From Deltaproteobacteria bacterium (GTDB lineage Bacteria; Myxococcota_A; UBA9042; DTJE01), in the NCBI GenBank assembly GCA_013151875.1, contig JAADHL010000061.1, forward strand, positions 1 through 23,597: 23,597 bases of DNA, read 5' to 3'. Below the pieces are notes generated by a model. The model made no database searches. It had not been told where the DNA came from and was given only the letters and a program-made list of their open reading frames with translations. Of this stretch, positions 15,779 to 23,597 are shown piece by piece (the stretch's first letter is position 1; every line of letters begins with the position of its first letter). Position numbers and translations under genes: made by a program.

Positions 15779-16185
15779 AGACGCTCGCCTGCAAGGGCCG
15801 CCCCAGCGGCTTTTTTCACGTCGGGATCGGAATCGGTCTGGGTCAGCCTTGCCAGGGCCGCCCTCACGCGGGGGACGTCCCTGAACCTGATCATGCGCGC
15901 AACCGCGAACAAGCGCACTGCGGCCTCTTTGTCATCGGCCATAACGAGCAGGGTTTCCACCTTGGCGTCATGCGGCAGCGTGTCCAGGCGCTTGCGGGAC
16001 AGTGCCCTGGATTTGAGGTCCCCCTTCATCACCAGCGCCTTGATCTCGTTTGCATGCTTTGCGGTCGCTGGGTCGATCCGATGGATGTTGCCGCCCGCCG
16101 CTCCGTACCACCAGTACACGCCGTAGCCGGCCACGGCCGCCAGCAGGATCAATGTCCCGAAAGCTATCTTGACGCTTCGTCTCAT
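15775..16185 (-). CDS. Small membrane-anchored HEAT-repeat-like protein
   Basis: The frame is open from 16254, but the best start is the ATG at 16185 (MRRSVKIAF), with GGAGG six bases upstream, giving 136 residues. A single hydrophobic helix (about 7-25) with basic flank and no clear cleavage site suggests an N-terminal anchor. The remainder is helical, and its last ~50 residues (EAAVRLFAVARMIRF, then DPDVKKAAGAAL) look like HEAT/PBS-type repeats, which usually bind proteins. No catalytic motif is visible. The ATGA overlap with the PAP2 gene suggests a partner role for that enzyme; this is inference. Confidence 0.72.
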   Translation of the reverse strand: MRRSVKIAFGTLILLAAVAGYGVYWWYGAAGGNIHRIDPATAKHANEIKALVMKGDLKSRALSRKRLDTLPHDAKVETLLVMADDKEAAVRLFAVARMIRFRDVPRVRAALARLTQTDSDPDVKKAAGAALAGERL

Positions 16186-16277
16186 TTCGCCTCCGTTGTC
16201 GTACGTTGTCATTCGTCCGTTCCCGAGTTTCCGACGGTTGGGTCCCTGGGTCAAGGCAGTCGGGATCTCCTGTATCG

Positions 16278-17048
16278 CTACAGCCCTTGTTCATCCAGAA
16301 ATTCCGCCAGGGCTCCGTTGAATTCGTCGGGGCTTTCCACCGGTGACAGGTGCCCCGCCTCGGAAATCCGGGTCAGTCGGGCGTTCGGAATGGCTTTGGC
16401 GAGGAATGCGCCGTACTTCGGCGGGGTCATCATGTCGTCGGAACCTGTAACGACCAGCACGGGCGCATGGATCCCGCCAAGACTGTCCCTGACGTCGAAT
16501 ACGTTGCACGCGGCCAGATCCGAGTAGGTTACGTCCGGGTCCTGGGACGCCGCGTCCTCGATGGCGGGGCGATATTGATCCGGCGTCGTTTTCTTGGATA
16601 CCAGGAACGGAAGCGACAGGTCCAGATATCTGGCGAAATCGGCCTTCAAGACCTCCATTATGGCGGGCATGACCCCCAGTTTGGCCCCCGTGTTGGACAA
16701 AACGGCGGCCTGGAACCTGTCCGGCTCGTCCAGCAGCAATCTCAAGACTATGGCCCCTCCCATGCTCAGGCCCACCGGTATCGGTGAGGGTGGTCTGACA
16801 TCGTCCAGGAAGTCGCGGATCGCGCGCGCCATGTCCTCAATGGACTCCAGGTGAGGCCCGGGGGCATCGCCGTGGCCTGGAAGGTCGATGGATACCGTGT
16901 TTGCCCTATTGCCGAGCGCATCAACCTGGTTCCACCACAGCCTTCCCGACAGTCCAGCGCCGTGGATGAATACGAGGGTGGACCTGGTGGGGTCAAGGGG
17001 CCACGTGCCCGTATAGAAGCTCCACCGTTCGATGGTTCGATGTCTCAA
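16278..17048 (-). CDS. Alpha/beta-hydrolase fold enzyme
   Basis: The 256-residue product has the complete fold signature: oxyanion HG at 29-30 (FIHGAGLS), DLPGHG at 55-60, nucleophile S95 in GLSMGG, acid D204 in TGSDD, and catalytic H233 in EAGHLSP. No signal peptide is visible, so it is cytoplasmic. The start is a TTG codon, supported by GGAGG six bases upstream; no ATG fits as well. The substrate cannot be told: esters, lactones or lipids are all possible. It reads in the same direction as the HEAT-like and PAP2 genes, after a 92-base gap, so may share a transcript. Confidence 0.9.
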   Translation of the reverse strand: MRHRTIERWSFYTGTWPLDPTRSTLVFIHGAGLSGRLWWNQVDALGNRANTVSIDLPGHGDAPGPHLESIEDMARAIRDFLDDVRPPSPIPVGLSMGGAIVLRLLLDEPDRFQAAVLSNTGAKLGVMPAIMEVLKADFARYLDLSLPFLVSKKTTPDQYRPAIEDAASQDPDVTYSDLAACNVFDVRDSLGGIHAPVLVVTGSDDMMTPPKYGAFLAKAIPNARLTRISEAGHLSPVESPDEFNGALAEFLDEQGL

Positions 17049-17062
17049 ATTTTTCCTCCGAG

Positions 17063-17103
17063 TTCAGGTGAATGATATATCATGTTTTTATACATCGCCT
17101 GAA
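17063..17103. promoter_or_regulatory. Divergent promoter region with nested palindromes
   Basis: Only 66 bases separate the divergent starts at 17048 (-) and 17115 (+). The AT-rich core has a perfect 12-base palindrome, ATGATATATCAT (17072-17083), nested inside a 6-base inverted repeat TTCAGG/CCTGAA (17063-17068 and 17098-17103). TATACA at 17090-17095 could be a -10 element for the plus-strand gene. The arrangement suits an operator controlling both genes, but no regulator is known. Confidence 0.35.
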
Positions 17104-17114
17104 GGAGGATTCCC

Positions 17115-18722
17115 ATGAAGTGGCCGCAATCTGCAACCCTTGAATGCGCGCTCTGTCTGTGTATTGCTTCATTGGCTTCATGTGGAGACAGCGGTGCGCC
17201 CTGCAAGTGCGGCGATGCCGTGGAGACCATGGACTCGACACAGGCGATGGACGCCCCTTCGGACCTGGGGGGCGAGGACTCCGCCCAAACCGACTGCTTG
17301 TCCCCGGATGCCGAATGCCTGGAGACCACGCCCCTGTGCGAGTCCGAATCCTGCAATGGTCGGGACGACGATTGCGACGGACAGACCGACGAAGAGGATG
17401 CCGAAGGGTGCCAGGTGCTTTACTTCGATGGAGATGCCGACGGGTTCGGGGTCACGGACGACTTCCGATGCCTCTGCGGGGCCGAGGGTCTGTACACGGC
17501 GACCGACGGCGGCGATTGCGATGACGGCGACATCTCCATCAATCCGGACGGGGTCGAGGCCTGGGACGGGGTGGACCAGGACTGCAACGGCATCGCGGAC
17601 GACGGCATCGACGTCCTGGTAGTGGAGGGGGGAGGCACCGCCCATCACCCCAGCGTGGTAGTGATACCGGGCCAGGACGCGGTCAACATCGGCTGGGTGG
17701 AGGGACGACACACCTATCTGTGGGGCAAGTCCTACCACCTGGGCCGACTTGCCGCGGGCGGTGTGGTAGAGCCTTTGTTCCAGGAGGGGCAGGATACCTT
17801 TCTGTACCACAGTGATTCGCACCTGGCGCGTGACTCGGGAGGGATCCTGCACGCGGTCTGGCACGTATCCGGGACCATGGCCGAGGAGATGGCGTACACT
17901 TCGGTGGCGCCGGACGGAACCGCGGGCCCTGCCACGCAGATCACCACCATGGACGGCCCCAACACGGACCTGCCTCACGTCGTCGTCGACGGAGGAGGCG
18001 GTATCCACACCGTCTGGGCTTCCGATCACGTCGGAATCGGCATTTCGAACCTCTACTATCGCAAGTTCCGGCGCGACCCGGATAACGGGAGCGTGATACC
18101 GCTGATCGGGGATACGACGGGAGTGCCCTTGACGGATGCCGTGACGGAACACCCCATGCGCAGGTTCGATATGATCCTGGATCAGGCCGGCGACCTGGTC
18201 ATCGTGTACGTGGAGGGCAACGACCTGGCGCTTCTGGTGCTCGATGCCGACAGCGGCGCTCCAATCATCGGGCCGATCCCCACGACCCCGTCGGGCATGG
18301 ACACCCCGATGCTTTTTCAGACCCCGGACGGCACCCTGCACCTGGCGCTGATAATCGGAGGCGTGGCGCACTACGCGCACCTGGGCCTGGACGGCACCCT
18401 CCTGCTGGGACCCGTTCCCGTCAGCGGCCCCGACGCCACGGCTCCCGGCATCCTTGTCTCGTCCGAAGGGGTTGCGGTCATGTTCTGGGTCGCTTACGCC
18501 CCTTCAGGGGTACGGGAGGTCTTCATGCGCCATGTGGACCCGGATACCGGACTTCCCCTGGACCTGCCGGCCGCGGTCACGCCGGACGACGGGGTCTCGT
18601 CCAGGATCCTGAGGGGCTACTACTCGCTGGACACCAGCGCTGACGGGGCCATGCACCTGGTCTGGTGGGACACGGCCGAAGAAGACGTGCAGTCGGTCCA
18701 CTACATGCGCTTCGCGCCGTGA
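17115..18722 (+). CDS. Lipoprotein with MopE-type metal-binding motifs and a repeat-rich C-terminal region
   Basis: The 535-residue product starts with AGGAGG six bases upstream. It has a lipobox LASC (C23), so it should be lipid-anchored after export. Residues ~77-165 carry two Asp-rich motifs, CNGRDDDCDGQTDE and WDGVDQDCNGIADDG, with a central YFDGDADGFG and GGDCDDGD. Together these match the 'putative metal-binding MopE' pattern (named for the copper protein MopE) that is common in Myxococcota surface proteins; Ca2+ is an equally likely ligand. The remaining ~370 residues repeat short beta units (HVVVDGGGGIHTVW, HLARDSGGILHAVWH), suggestive of a beta-propeller like those of sialidase-fold proteins. 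No catalytic residues can be assigned. Role: probably surface binding or display. Confidence 0.82.
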   Translation: MKWPQSATLECALCLCIASLASCGDSGAPCKCGDAVETMDSTQAMDAPSDLGGEDSAQTDCLSPDAECLETTPLCESESCNGRDDDCDGQTDEEDAEGCQVLYFDGDADGFGVTDDFRCLCGAEGLYTATDGGDCDDGDISINPDGVEAWDGVDQDCNGIADDGIDVLVVEGGGTAHHPSVVVIPGQDAVNIGWVEGRHTYLWGKSYHLGRLAAGGVVEPLFQEGQDTFLYHSDSHLARDSGGILHAVWHVSGTMAEEMAYTSVAPDGTAGPATQITTMDGPNTDLPHVVVDGGGGIHTVWASDHVGIGISNLYYRKFRRDPDNGSVIPLIGDTTGVPLTDAVTEHPMRRFDMILDQAGDLVIVYVEGNDLALLVLDADSGAPIIGPIPTTPSGMDTPMLFQTPDGTLHLALIIGGVAHYAHLGLDGTLLLGPVPVSGPDATAPGILVSSEGVAVMFWVAYAPSGVREVFMRHVDPDTGLPLDLPAAVTPDDGVSSRILRGYYSLDTSADGAMHLVWWDTAEEDVQSVHYMRFAP

Positions 18723-18780
18723 TTGAGATCGATCATTCGCGGGACGTGAAACGGAACGCACCTATCCGCGGATGGGGACG

Positions 18781-20568
18781 TTACTCCCAGAACACCAGGA
18801 ACGTGTTCAGGTGTATGTTGGCCCCGAAGCCGTTGGGGTCGCTTACGGGCTGTGGGTCGTAGTCCTTTCCCTGGAACAGCGCGCGGTAGGTGATCGTCTG
18901 GGGATTGCCCGATATAAGCGACTGGGTGATATCCGCCACGAAGGGCTTCACGTCGAATCCCGGGCACCAGCCGCCGCGCCCCAGGCTCCAGGTCCCGTGC
19001 TGGTTGGGGATCACGCCGTCCACGACCTGGTCCTTGCAGCCGTTCAGGGTGCCGGCCATGGGGTGCTCCTTGACGTATTCCTGGCCGTCGTTGACCTTGA
19101 AATGATGGGTATGGTTGCAGAACTCCGCGCAGTTTGCCTTGTCGTTGCCGAACCCGTGGCCGGTTATCCAACCAAATATCTCCACTTTCTTGACGCCCTC
19201 CGGCGAGTCGAATTGGAAGGGCTGGAACTTGCCGTTGTAGTCCAGATTGAAGGCGTTGTTGCCGCTGAAAAGGGGCTGGATGGCGACTGGCCGCATGCCC
19301 TTTCCCCTGTTCACGAGCCGGAGCTTCAGCGTCGTTGTGTAACCCTGGCTGCTGGAGTCGAACCGCAGCCTGCGCGTGCCGCCGTCCTGGAGATAGGCCA
19401 GGACCTGGCTTATGTCCGTTACCCACCTGCCGTCGCGGCCGTAGGTGGTGATCCACCGGGCGATCTCGGTGCCGCACTTGTCCGGGTCGTCCTTGTCGCA
19501 CAGGTACAGGGCCGCGATATAGTCCCAAGGACAGGTGTCGTAGTCCTTGCAGTCCATGAACAGGTCCACGTCCAGCGAGTCGAAACCGGCCATGGTCCCA
19601 GCGTCCGGGAACTCCACGTCCACCTTGTTGTCCCCGCCCTTGGTCGCCGCCTTGTCGAATACGGTCAGCACCGTGGCGTCCTCGGCCTTCATTGCCTGTT
19701 CGCGGTCCCACTCGAAGTTGAATTGCAGGGCCTCGTTTTCCAGATGATAGAGCTGGGGCGACGAGTTGATGGCTGCAATGTTGACCAGTCCACCCGTCTC
19801 GCGCATGCGCTGGAACCGGTCGATCGAGAACGCAAACATGCCCTGCTTGCGCAGCACGTCGCCCACCCAGCCCTCCAGGTCGCCCGCGCGCACGGGCACG
19901 TAATGAATGTGGTCTTTCCAGTGAGCCGCGTCCTCGGGGCTCATCTTTGCCAGGGCCGCCTCGACGGAGTCCCTCATGGCCATGACGTCGGATTTGGCCG
20001 TGGACTCGAACGACAGGAAAAAGTAGTGCACGTTTTTAGGCGACACGTCCAGAAGCCACTTCGGATTGGACGTCCACAGTCCCTCGGAATACTCGTAACC
20101 CTTGGCGTACTGTACGAAGATGAACGAGTCGCATCCCCAGTGGTCCTTGAAGTTCCACTCGCCGCCCAGCACCGGCAGGGTGAAGTCCGCGGCCTTTTCG
20201 TACTGAGTGAGGCCATACGGCCCGTCCTCGTCGAATGGGGCCGGATCCGCGCACTCGGGCGGCTTAGGCCCAGTGTCCTGGGACGCGGCATCCTCCTGTC
20301 CGTTGTCGCCCGCGATATCGTCGGCCTTGCCCTGGTCCGTGACCCCAGGGTCCGTGTATCCAGGGTCGGTGGGCAGTTCGATTCCGGCCTGGTCGGGTTT
20401 GCCGATCCCTGGGTCCGACGCGTAATCCAAAGCGATGTCCTGGACCTCCGCTGCATCCGCCGTATTCGTATCAGTGGCGTCCAAAGCGGCCTTTTCATCC
20501 GATCCGCAGCCTTGGGCCAGGGCCACGGCCGCAATCGTCGCCAGAGACACCGTAAATCTGAGATCCAT
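18781..20568 (-). CDS. Lipoprotein with thioredoxin-like region and PNGase F-type glycosidase domains
   Basis: I use the ATG at 20568 (MDLRFTV), with GGGAGG six bases upstream; an ATG nine codons earlier lacks such a site. The 595-residue product has a hydrophobic signal ending AQGC (C21, an imperfect lipobox). An Asp-rich linker runs to ~105. A thioredoxin/peroxiredoxin-like region (ADFTLPVLGGEW onward, ~120-265) lacks a CxxC motif. The PNGase F-type double jelly roll (~320-595) has LDVDLFMDC then CPWD, ARWITTYGRDG, GHGFGN, CAEFC-x-HTHH, GTWSLGRGGWCPG. D349 and E482 align with catalytic D60 and E206 of Elizabethkingia PNGase F. The position of E118 appears to be Ser, so classic activity may be reduced or changed. 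It may remove N-glycans from glycoproteins outside the cell. Confidence 0.86.
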   Translation of the reverse strand: MDLRFTVSLATIAAVALAQGCGSDEKAALDATDTNTADAAEVQDIALDYASDPGIGKPDQAGIELPTDPGYTDPGVTDQGKADDIAGDNGQEDAASQDTGPKPPECADPAPFDEDGPYGLTQYEKAADFTLPVLGGEWNFKDHWGCDSFIFVQYAKGYEYSEGLWTSNPKWLLDVSPKNVHYFFLSFESTAKSDVMAMRDSVEAALAKMSPEDAAHWKDHIHYVPVRAGDLEGWVGDVLRKQGMFAFSIDRFQRMRETGGLVNIAAINSSPQLYHLENEALQFNFEWDREQAMKAEDATVLTVFDKAATKGGDNKVDVEFPDAGTMAGFDSLDVDLFMDCKDYDTCPWDYIAALYLCDKDDPDKCGTEIARWITTYGRDGRWVTDISQVLAYLQDGGTRRLRFDSSSQGYTTTLKLRLVNRGKGMRPVAIQPLFSGNNAFNLDYNGKFQPFQFDSPEGVKKVEIFGWITGHGFGNDKANCAEFCNHTHHFKVNDGQEYVKEHPMAGTLNGCKDQVVDGVIPNQHGTWSLGRGGWCPGFDVKPFVADITQSLISGNPQTITYRALFQGKDYDPQPVSDPNGFGANIHLNTFLVFWE

Positions 20569-20654
20569 CCCGAGCCTCCCTTCCAGATTTCGCAAGCCTA
20601 TGTGAGCCCGCTGGATTGATCAAGCCGTTCGATCGAGCCGCACGTCAACTCGTG

Positions 20655-20660
20655 TAGAAT
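20655..20660 (+). promoter_or_regulatory. -10-like element directly before the prsW-like start
   Basis: TAGAAT ends seven bases before the ATG at 20667, and no Shine-Dalgarno lies between. A start site at or next to the A of the ATG would make a leaderless message. No good -35 hexamer is visible at the usual distance. Confidence 0.3.
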
Positions 20661-20666
20661 CAACCA

Positions 20667-21383
20667 ATGGCCCTCGAAAAGGACATACCGGCCCTGGCGG
20701 GCAGCCTGATTCCGGCGATTCTGCTGCTGGCTTTCGTGTATTCACAGGACCGGCGCAGACGGCACGCGCTGCGCTGGGTGGTGCTGACGTTCTCTGCGGG
20801 CATGTGCTCGGCAGCGGCGGCGTTTTTCGTTTTCGAGCTGCTGGAGGTCAGCCCGGTCTACAGACCGCTGATCCGCGGGGCCCCGGCCAGCGATCTGGCG
20901 CATGCCGCTTTCGCCCTGGGTCTGGTGGGACCGATCGAGGAATTCCTGAAGCTGCTGGCAGTGGTGGTGACCGCATGGCGGCTGGATTCGCGCAAGGTGC
21001 CGTCGGACGGGATCCGCTATGGTACGGCAGCGGCGCTGGGTTTCGCGGCCGCTGAAAACTGGTACGCCATGTGGGCAACGGGGGGGCTGGACCTGGGTCG
21101 GGCGGCCCTTGTGCCGTTCGTCCACATGCTGTTCGCGGCGTTCTGGGGATGGGGCCTGGGGGCCTGTCTGAAGGGGCGCGGTTTCTGGCCTCTGTGGACC
21201 GGCCTCGCGCTGGCGTCCGTCTATCACGGTCTATTCGACTACCTGGAATACATGGGCGGGATGTGGCACTTCCTGACCCTGCCCATCGTGGCGTTGATGT
21301 GGGTCTTTATGACCACGATGTTGCGCAGGTTCGTGAGCGAGCCGCAAAAGCCCGATTCCGGACCTGGCTGCGCTTTGCCTTGA
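20667..21383 (+). CDS. PrsW-family intramembrane protease
   Basis: The 238-residue polytopic membrane protein has the PrsW motif set in order: GPIEEFLK (E91, E92), FAAAENW (E130, N131), PFVHMLFAAFWGWGLG (H153) and YHGLFDY (H187, D191). It has about seven hydrophobic helices. PrsW cleaves anti-sigma factors such as RsiW in Bacillus; related proteins act on other membrane substrates or form the glutamic-protease/CPBP-like group. No sigma or anti-sigma gene is nearby, so the target is unknown. It reads in the same direction as the Gld-type ABC genes 79 bases downstream but diverges from the PNGase F-type gene. Confidence 0.88.
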   Translation: MALEKDIPALAGSLIPAILLLAFVYSQDRRRRHALRWVVLTFSAGMCSAAAAFFVFELLEVSPVYRPLIRGAPASDLAHAAFALGLVGPIEEFLKLLAVVVTAWRLDSRKVPSDGIRYGTAAALGFAAAENWYAMWATGGLDLGRAALVPFVHMLFAAFWGWGLGACLKGRGFWPLWTGLALASVYHGLFDYLEYMGGMWHFLTLPIVALMWVFMTTMLRRFVSEPQKPDSGPGCALP

Positions 21384-21462
21384 CCGTACAAACATTGTGG
21401 GAATAATACCGGGCGTTCACTGTTGTCAGACCGTTTACAGGGTGTTCGGAGGAAGAACAGCC

Positions 21463-22398
21463 ATGATTGAAGTCTCTGATTTGACCAAGGACTATGGCCG
21501 GATCCGGGCCCTCGCCGGGGTTTCGTTCAAGGTGGAAAAAGGCGAGGTCGTGGGATTCCTGGGACCCAACGGCGCGGGCAAGACCACGTGCATGAAGATC
21601 GTCACAGGTTTTCTGGCGGCCTCGTCGGGAACCGTGACCATCGAGGGCAAGGACGTGGTGGAGCACGGCATCGAGGTGCGCCGGCGCATGGGTTATCTGC
21701 CGGAAAACGCCCCGGTCTATTCGGACATGACGGTGGGCGAGTATCTGAACTTCATCGCCACGGTCCGCGACGTGCCGAAAGACAAGGTCGTCCAGCGGAT
21801 CGAACAGGTGACGGCCGTTACCGGTGTGGGCGAGCGCCTTGACCAGGAGATCGGTACTCTGTCCAAGGGGTTCCGCCAGAGGGTGGGGCTGGCCCAGGCC
21901 ATGATCCACGACCCCGAGATCCTGATCCTGGACGAGCCCACCAGCGGTCTGGACCCCAACCAGATCGTGGAAATCCGCGAGGTCATCAAGGAACTGGGCA
22001 AGGACCGCACCGTCATCCTGTCCACCCACAACCTCCCCGAGGTGACCGCCACCTGCAACCGGATCATCATCATCCATCGGGGCAGCATCGCAGCGGACGG
22101 TACTCCCGACCAGATCCAGGGCCTGTACGGGGGCGGCAACACCTTCCTGCTGGAGATCCAGGAACAGGGTGGTGACGCGCTGAGGGCCGCGCTGTCGGCC
22201 TTGAGTCACGTCAAGAACGTGATCCCCCTGGAAAACAAATCGGCAGGGCAGGGCGCGTTCCGGATCGAGGCGGATGGGGACGTGGACCTCAGACCAGACC
22301 TGTTCAGGTGCTGCGTAAAAGAGGGGGTCACGCTCATCGAGCTTCGGCGCGAGAGGCTGGACCTCGAGACGATCTTCCAAAGATTAACGCTGCAATAA
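21463..22398 (+). CDS. gldA: ABC transporter ATP-binding protein, GldA type
   Basis: The start giving MIEVSDLTKDYG has GGAGGA nine bases upstream; an in-frame ATG 22 codons earlier (21397) lacks one and adds an unrelated leader. The 311-residue product has Walker A GPNGAGKTT (34-42), signature LSKGFRQR (~132-139), Walker B LILDEP (154-159) and switch H189, then a C-terminal domain of ~90 residues. Sequence type and the next two genes place it with GldA/GldF/GldG, an ABC-2 exporter-like system first described for gliding in Flavobacterium but widespread in other phyla, where its cargo is unknown. The gene symbol rests on family resemblance and context. Confidence 0.93.
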   Translation: MIEVSDLTKDYGRIRALAGVSFKVEKGEVVGFLGPNGAGKTTCMKIVTGFLAASSGTVTIEGKDVVEHGIEVRRRMGYLPENAPVYSDMTVGEYLNFIATVRDVPKDKVVQRIEQVTAVTGVGERLDQEIGTLSKGFRQRVGLAQAMIHDPEILILDEPTSGLDPNQIVEIREVIKELGKDRTVILSTHNLPEVTATCNRIIIIHRGSIAADGTPDQIQGLYGGGNTFLLEIQEQGGDALRAALSALSHVKNVIPLENKSAGQGAFRIEADGDVDLRPDLFRCCVKEGVTLIELRRERLDLETIFQRLTLQ

Positions 22399-22434
22399 GG
22401 GCTGGATTCCTTTGGGAAGCAGGGAGGAATGCGG

Positions 22435-23172
22435 ATGAGAAACATTCTGGCAATAGCGAGACGCGAGTTCTTCGCGTATTTCGGGTCCCCCGTGGCCTAC
22501 ATCGCGATCGCGGTGTTCCTGGTGCTGCTGGGGGTGGTGTTCTTTTTCAAGATCCCCTTCCTGCTGCCCAAGGAGAACTTCTTCGAGGCCAAGGAGGCGA
22601 CTCTGAGGCCCATGTTCGAGTGGATGGTGTTCCTGTTCACGATCTTTCTGCCGGCCATCAGCATGCGCCTGCTGGCCGAAGAGAGGAAGATGGGCACCAT
22701 CGAGATCCTTCTGACCCTTCCGGTGACGGAAACGGAGGTGGTGGTCGGCAAACTGCTGGGGGCCATGGGTTTTTTGGGTGTCGCCACGGCCCTCACCCTG
22801 GCGTATCCCGTCATGGTGGGCATCCTGGGCAACCCGGACATCGGCCCCCTGGTAGGCGGGTACTTCGGCGTGCTGCTGGTGGGTTCGTCCTACCTGGCGG
22901 TGGGCCTGATGGCTTCGTCCTGGACGCGCTCTCAGATCGTGGCTTTCATCACGGCAATCGTCATCTGCGCCGTCTTTACCTTCGTCGACCGCGTGCCGGA
23001 GGCCCTTGGCCTGCACTCCGTGGAGGCGTTCGATCTGATGTCCTTCAGCCGGCACTTCAGTTCCATTGCGCGCGGAGTCATCGACACCCGCGATCTGGTG
23101 TTCTTCTTTTCGGTGATGGTGGGCTCGGTGGTGCTGGCGAGCTATTCGCTTGAAGCCAGGAAATGGAGGTAG
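22435..23172 (+). CDS. gldF: ABC-2 type permease, GldF type
   Basis: Two ATGs lie close together (22429 and 22435); the second is seven bases from GGAGG and is preferred, giving 245 residues. About six membrane helices are visible, with the ABC-2 features ARREFFAYFGSPVAYI at the start and MRLLAEERKMGTIEILLTLPV in the first cytoplasmic loop. The gene follows gldA by 36 bases, and its last codons carry the ribosome site of the next gene, so the three are one operon. It would be the membrane pore component of the exporter. Confidence 0.92.
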   Translation: MRNILAIARREFFAYFGSPVAYIAIAVFLVLLGVVFFFKIPFLLPKENFFEAKEATLRPMFEWMVFLFTIFLPAISMRLLAEERKMGTIEILLTLPVTETEVVVGKLLGAMGFLGVATALTLAYPVMVGILGNPDIGPLVGGYFGVLLVGSSYLAVGLMASSWTRSQIVAFITAIVICAVFTFVDRVPEALGLHSVEAFDLMSFSRHFSSIARGVIDTRDLVFFFSVMVGSVVLASYSLEARKWR

Positions 23173-23175
23173 ATC

Positions 23176-23597
23176 ATGAAGACCTCGACTACGAGCGGCG
23201 GCTCTGCACGCGCCAACGCGCTGATCACCACTGTTTCCGTACTAGGTATTCTGGTGCTTTTGAACGTGCTGGGGCTCTGGGTTTTCGGCAAGGCGGACCT
23301 GACCGACAACAAGCGCTATACCCTTTCGGACGTCAGTCGCCAGGCGGTAAAGGACCTGGACGGCCTTGACGTGCAGGTGTTCATATCCAAGGACCTGCCG
23401 CCCTCCATGGCCCAGGGCTGGGGCCGCCAGAGGGACATCCGCGGCGTGGACCGCGAGTTCCTGGACAAGCTGGATGAGTACCAGTCCTACTCGGGCGGCA
23501 ACATGACGATCACCCGGGTTACCGACGACATAGAGGACCAGGCCGACAAGGCCGGGCTCCAGCTCTTTACTTCCAAGGAGGCCGAGGTCCAGGGGGG
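23176..23597 (+). CDS. gldG: GldG-type ABC transporter auxiliary protein, 3' end cut off
   Basis: The frame opens at the ATG at 23176, three bases after the gldF stop, with GGAGG overlapping the gldF end. It stays open to the window edge (140 codons). A hydrophobic helix (~15-38) is followed by DLTDNKRYTLSDVSRQAVKD and LDVQVFISKDLP. These match the N-terminus of GldG-like proteins (ABC-type uncharacterized transport family), whose large extracytoplasmic domain follows. The missing part is expected to be several hundred residues ending in a C-terminal helix. Confidence 0.85.
   Translation, partial: MKTSTTSGGSARANALITTVSVLGILVLLNVLGLWVFGKADLTDNKRYTLSDVSRQAVKDLDGLDVQVFISKDLPPSMAQGWGRQRDIRGVDREFLDKLDEYQSYSGGNMTITRVTDDIEDQADKAGLQLFTSKEAEVQG

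Noticed and set aside
17178..18380. A 400-codon minus-strand ORF opposite the MopE-motif lipoprotein gene
   Set aside because: Shadow frame; the plus strand has the lipobox, metal-binding motifs and ribosome site.
18723..18780. Shared terminator between the convergent lipoprotein and PNGase F-type genes
   Set aside because: No stem of useful length with a T-run on either strand in this 58-base gap.
18772..20619. A 615-codon plus-strand ORF opposite the PNGase F-type gene
   Set aside because: It is an antisense shadow created by GC-rich codon use; the minus-strand frame has recognisable domains and a ribosome site, the plus-strand frame has neither.

Overview
The window looks like chromosomal DNA of a Gram-negative, GC-rich bacterium of the Myxococcota / former Deltaproteobacteria type. 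This is inferred, not shown by a marker gene. The evidence is: (i) lipoproteins with lipoboxes, one with an Asp-rich linker and one with MopE-type D-x-D-x-D motifs; (ii) a large secreted Cys-rich repeat protein with an eight-cysteine-cluster-like domain; (iii) a PNGase F-type enzyme; (iv) a Gld-type ABC transporter; and (v) a tandem BadF/HgdC-type activase, typical of organisms with anaerobic acyl-CoA metabolism. Hand counts of 60-base rows give about 68% GC in the activase and nuo genes.

Layout, left to right. 1-3588 (+): 3' part of a large two-domain acyl-CoA dehydratase activase, whose last codons overlap the convergent gene. 3521-6196 (-): an 891-residue exported Cys-rich repeat protein. 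6480-7868 (-): a probable outer-membrane barrel protein. 8114-9292 (+): an integral-membrane CDP-alcohol phosphotransferase fused to an HD-type hydrolase domain. This gene has visibly lower GC and sits between two direct copies (7913-7953 and 9338-9378) of the nuoI 3' end plus its downstream hairpin. 9357-14800 (-): a partial complex I operon in the order nuoA-C-D-G-H-I, without nuoB, E, F, J, K, L, M or N, and with a good sigma-70-like promoter at 14842-14870. 14903-17048 (-): a PAP2/Aur1-like membrane enzyme, a small membrane-anchored HEAT-like protein and an alpha/beta hydrolase. 17115-18722 (+): a MopE-motif lipoprotein. 18781-20568 (-): a lipoprotein joining a thioredoxin-like region to a PNGase F-type double jelly roll. 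20667-21383 (+): a PrsW-type intramembrane protease. 21463-23597 (+): gldA-gldF-gldG-like ABC transporter genes, the last cut by the window edge.

How they may work together. The nuo genes encode most of the quinone-reducing and connecting arm of complex I but not its antiporter subunits, so the rest must lie elsewhere or be missing. The CDP-alcohol transferase-HD fusion and the PAP2/Aur1-like enzyme both belong to families that build phospho-alcohol (often inositol) lipids. They may serve a shared lipid pathway, but nothing in the sequence proves this. The right third is devoted to the cell envelope: two lipoproteins, a membrane protease and a Gld-type exporter. The most unusual structures are the low-GC transferase-HD cassette between duplicated nuoI ends, and the modular Cys-rich protein. 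No tRNA, rRNA, CRISPR array, transposase or integrase was seen. The longest gene-free gap is 283 bases (6197-6479).
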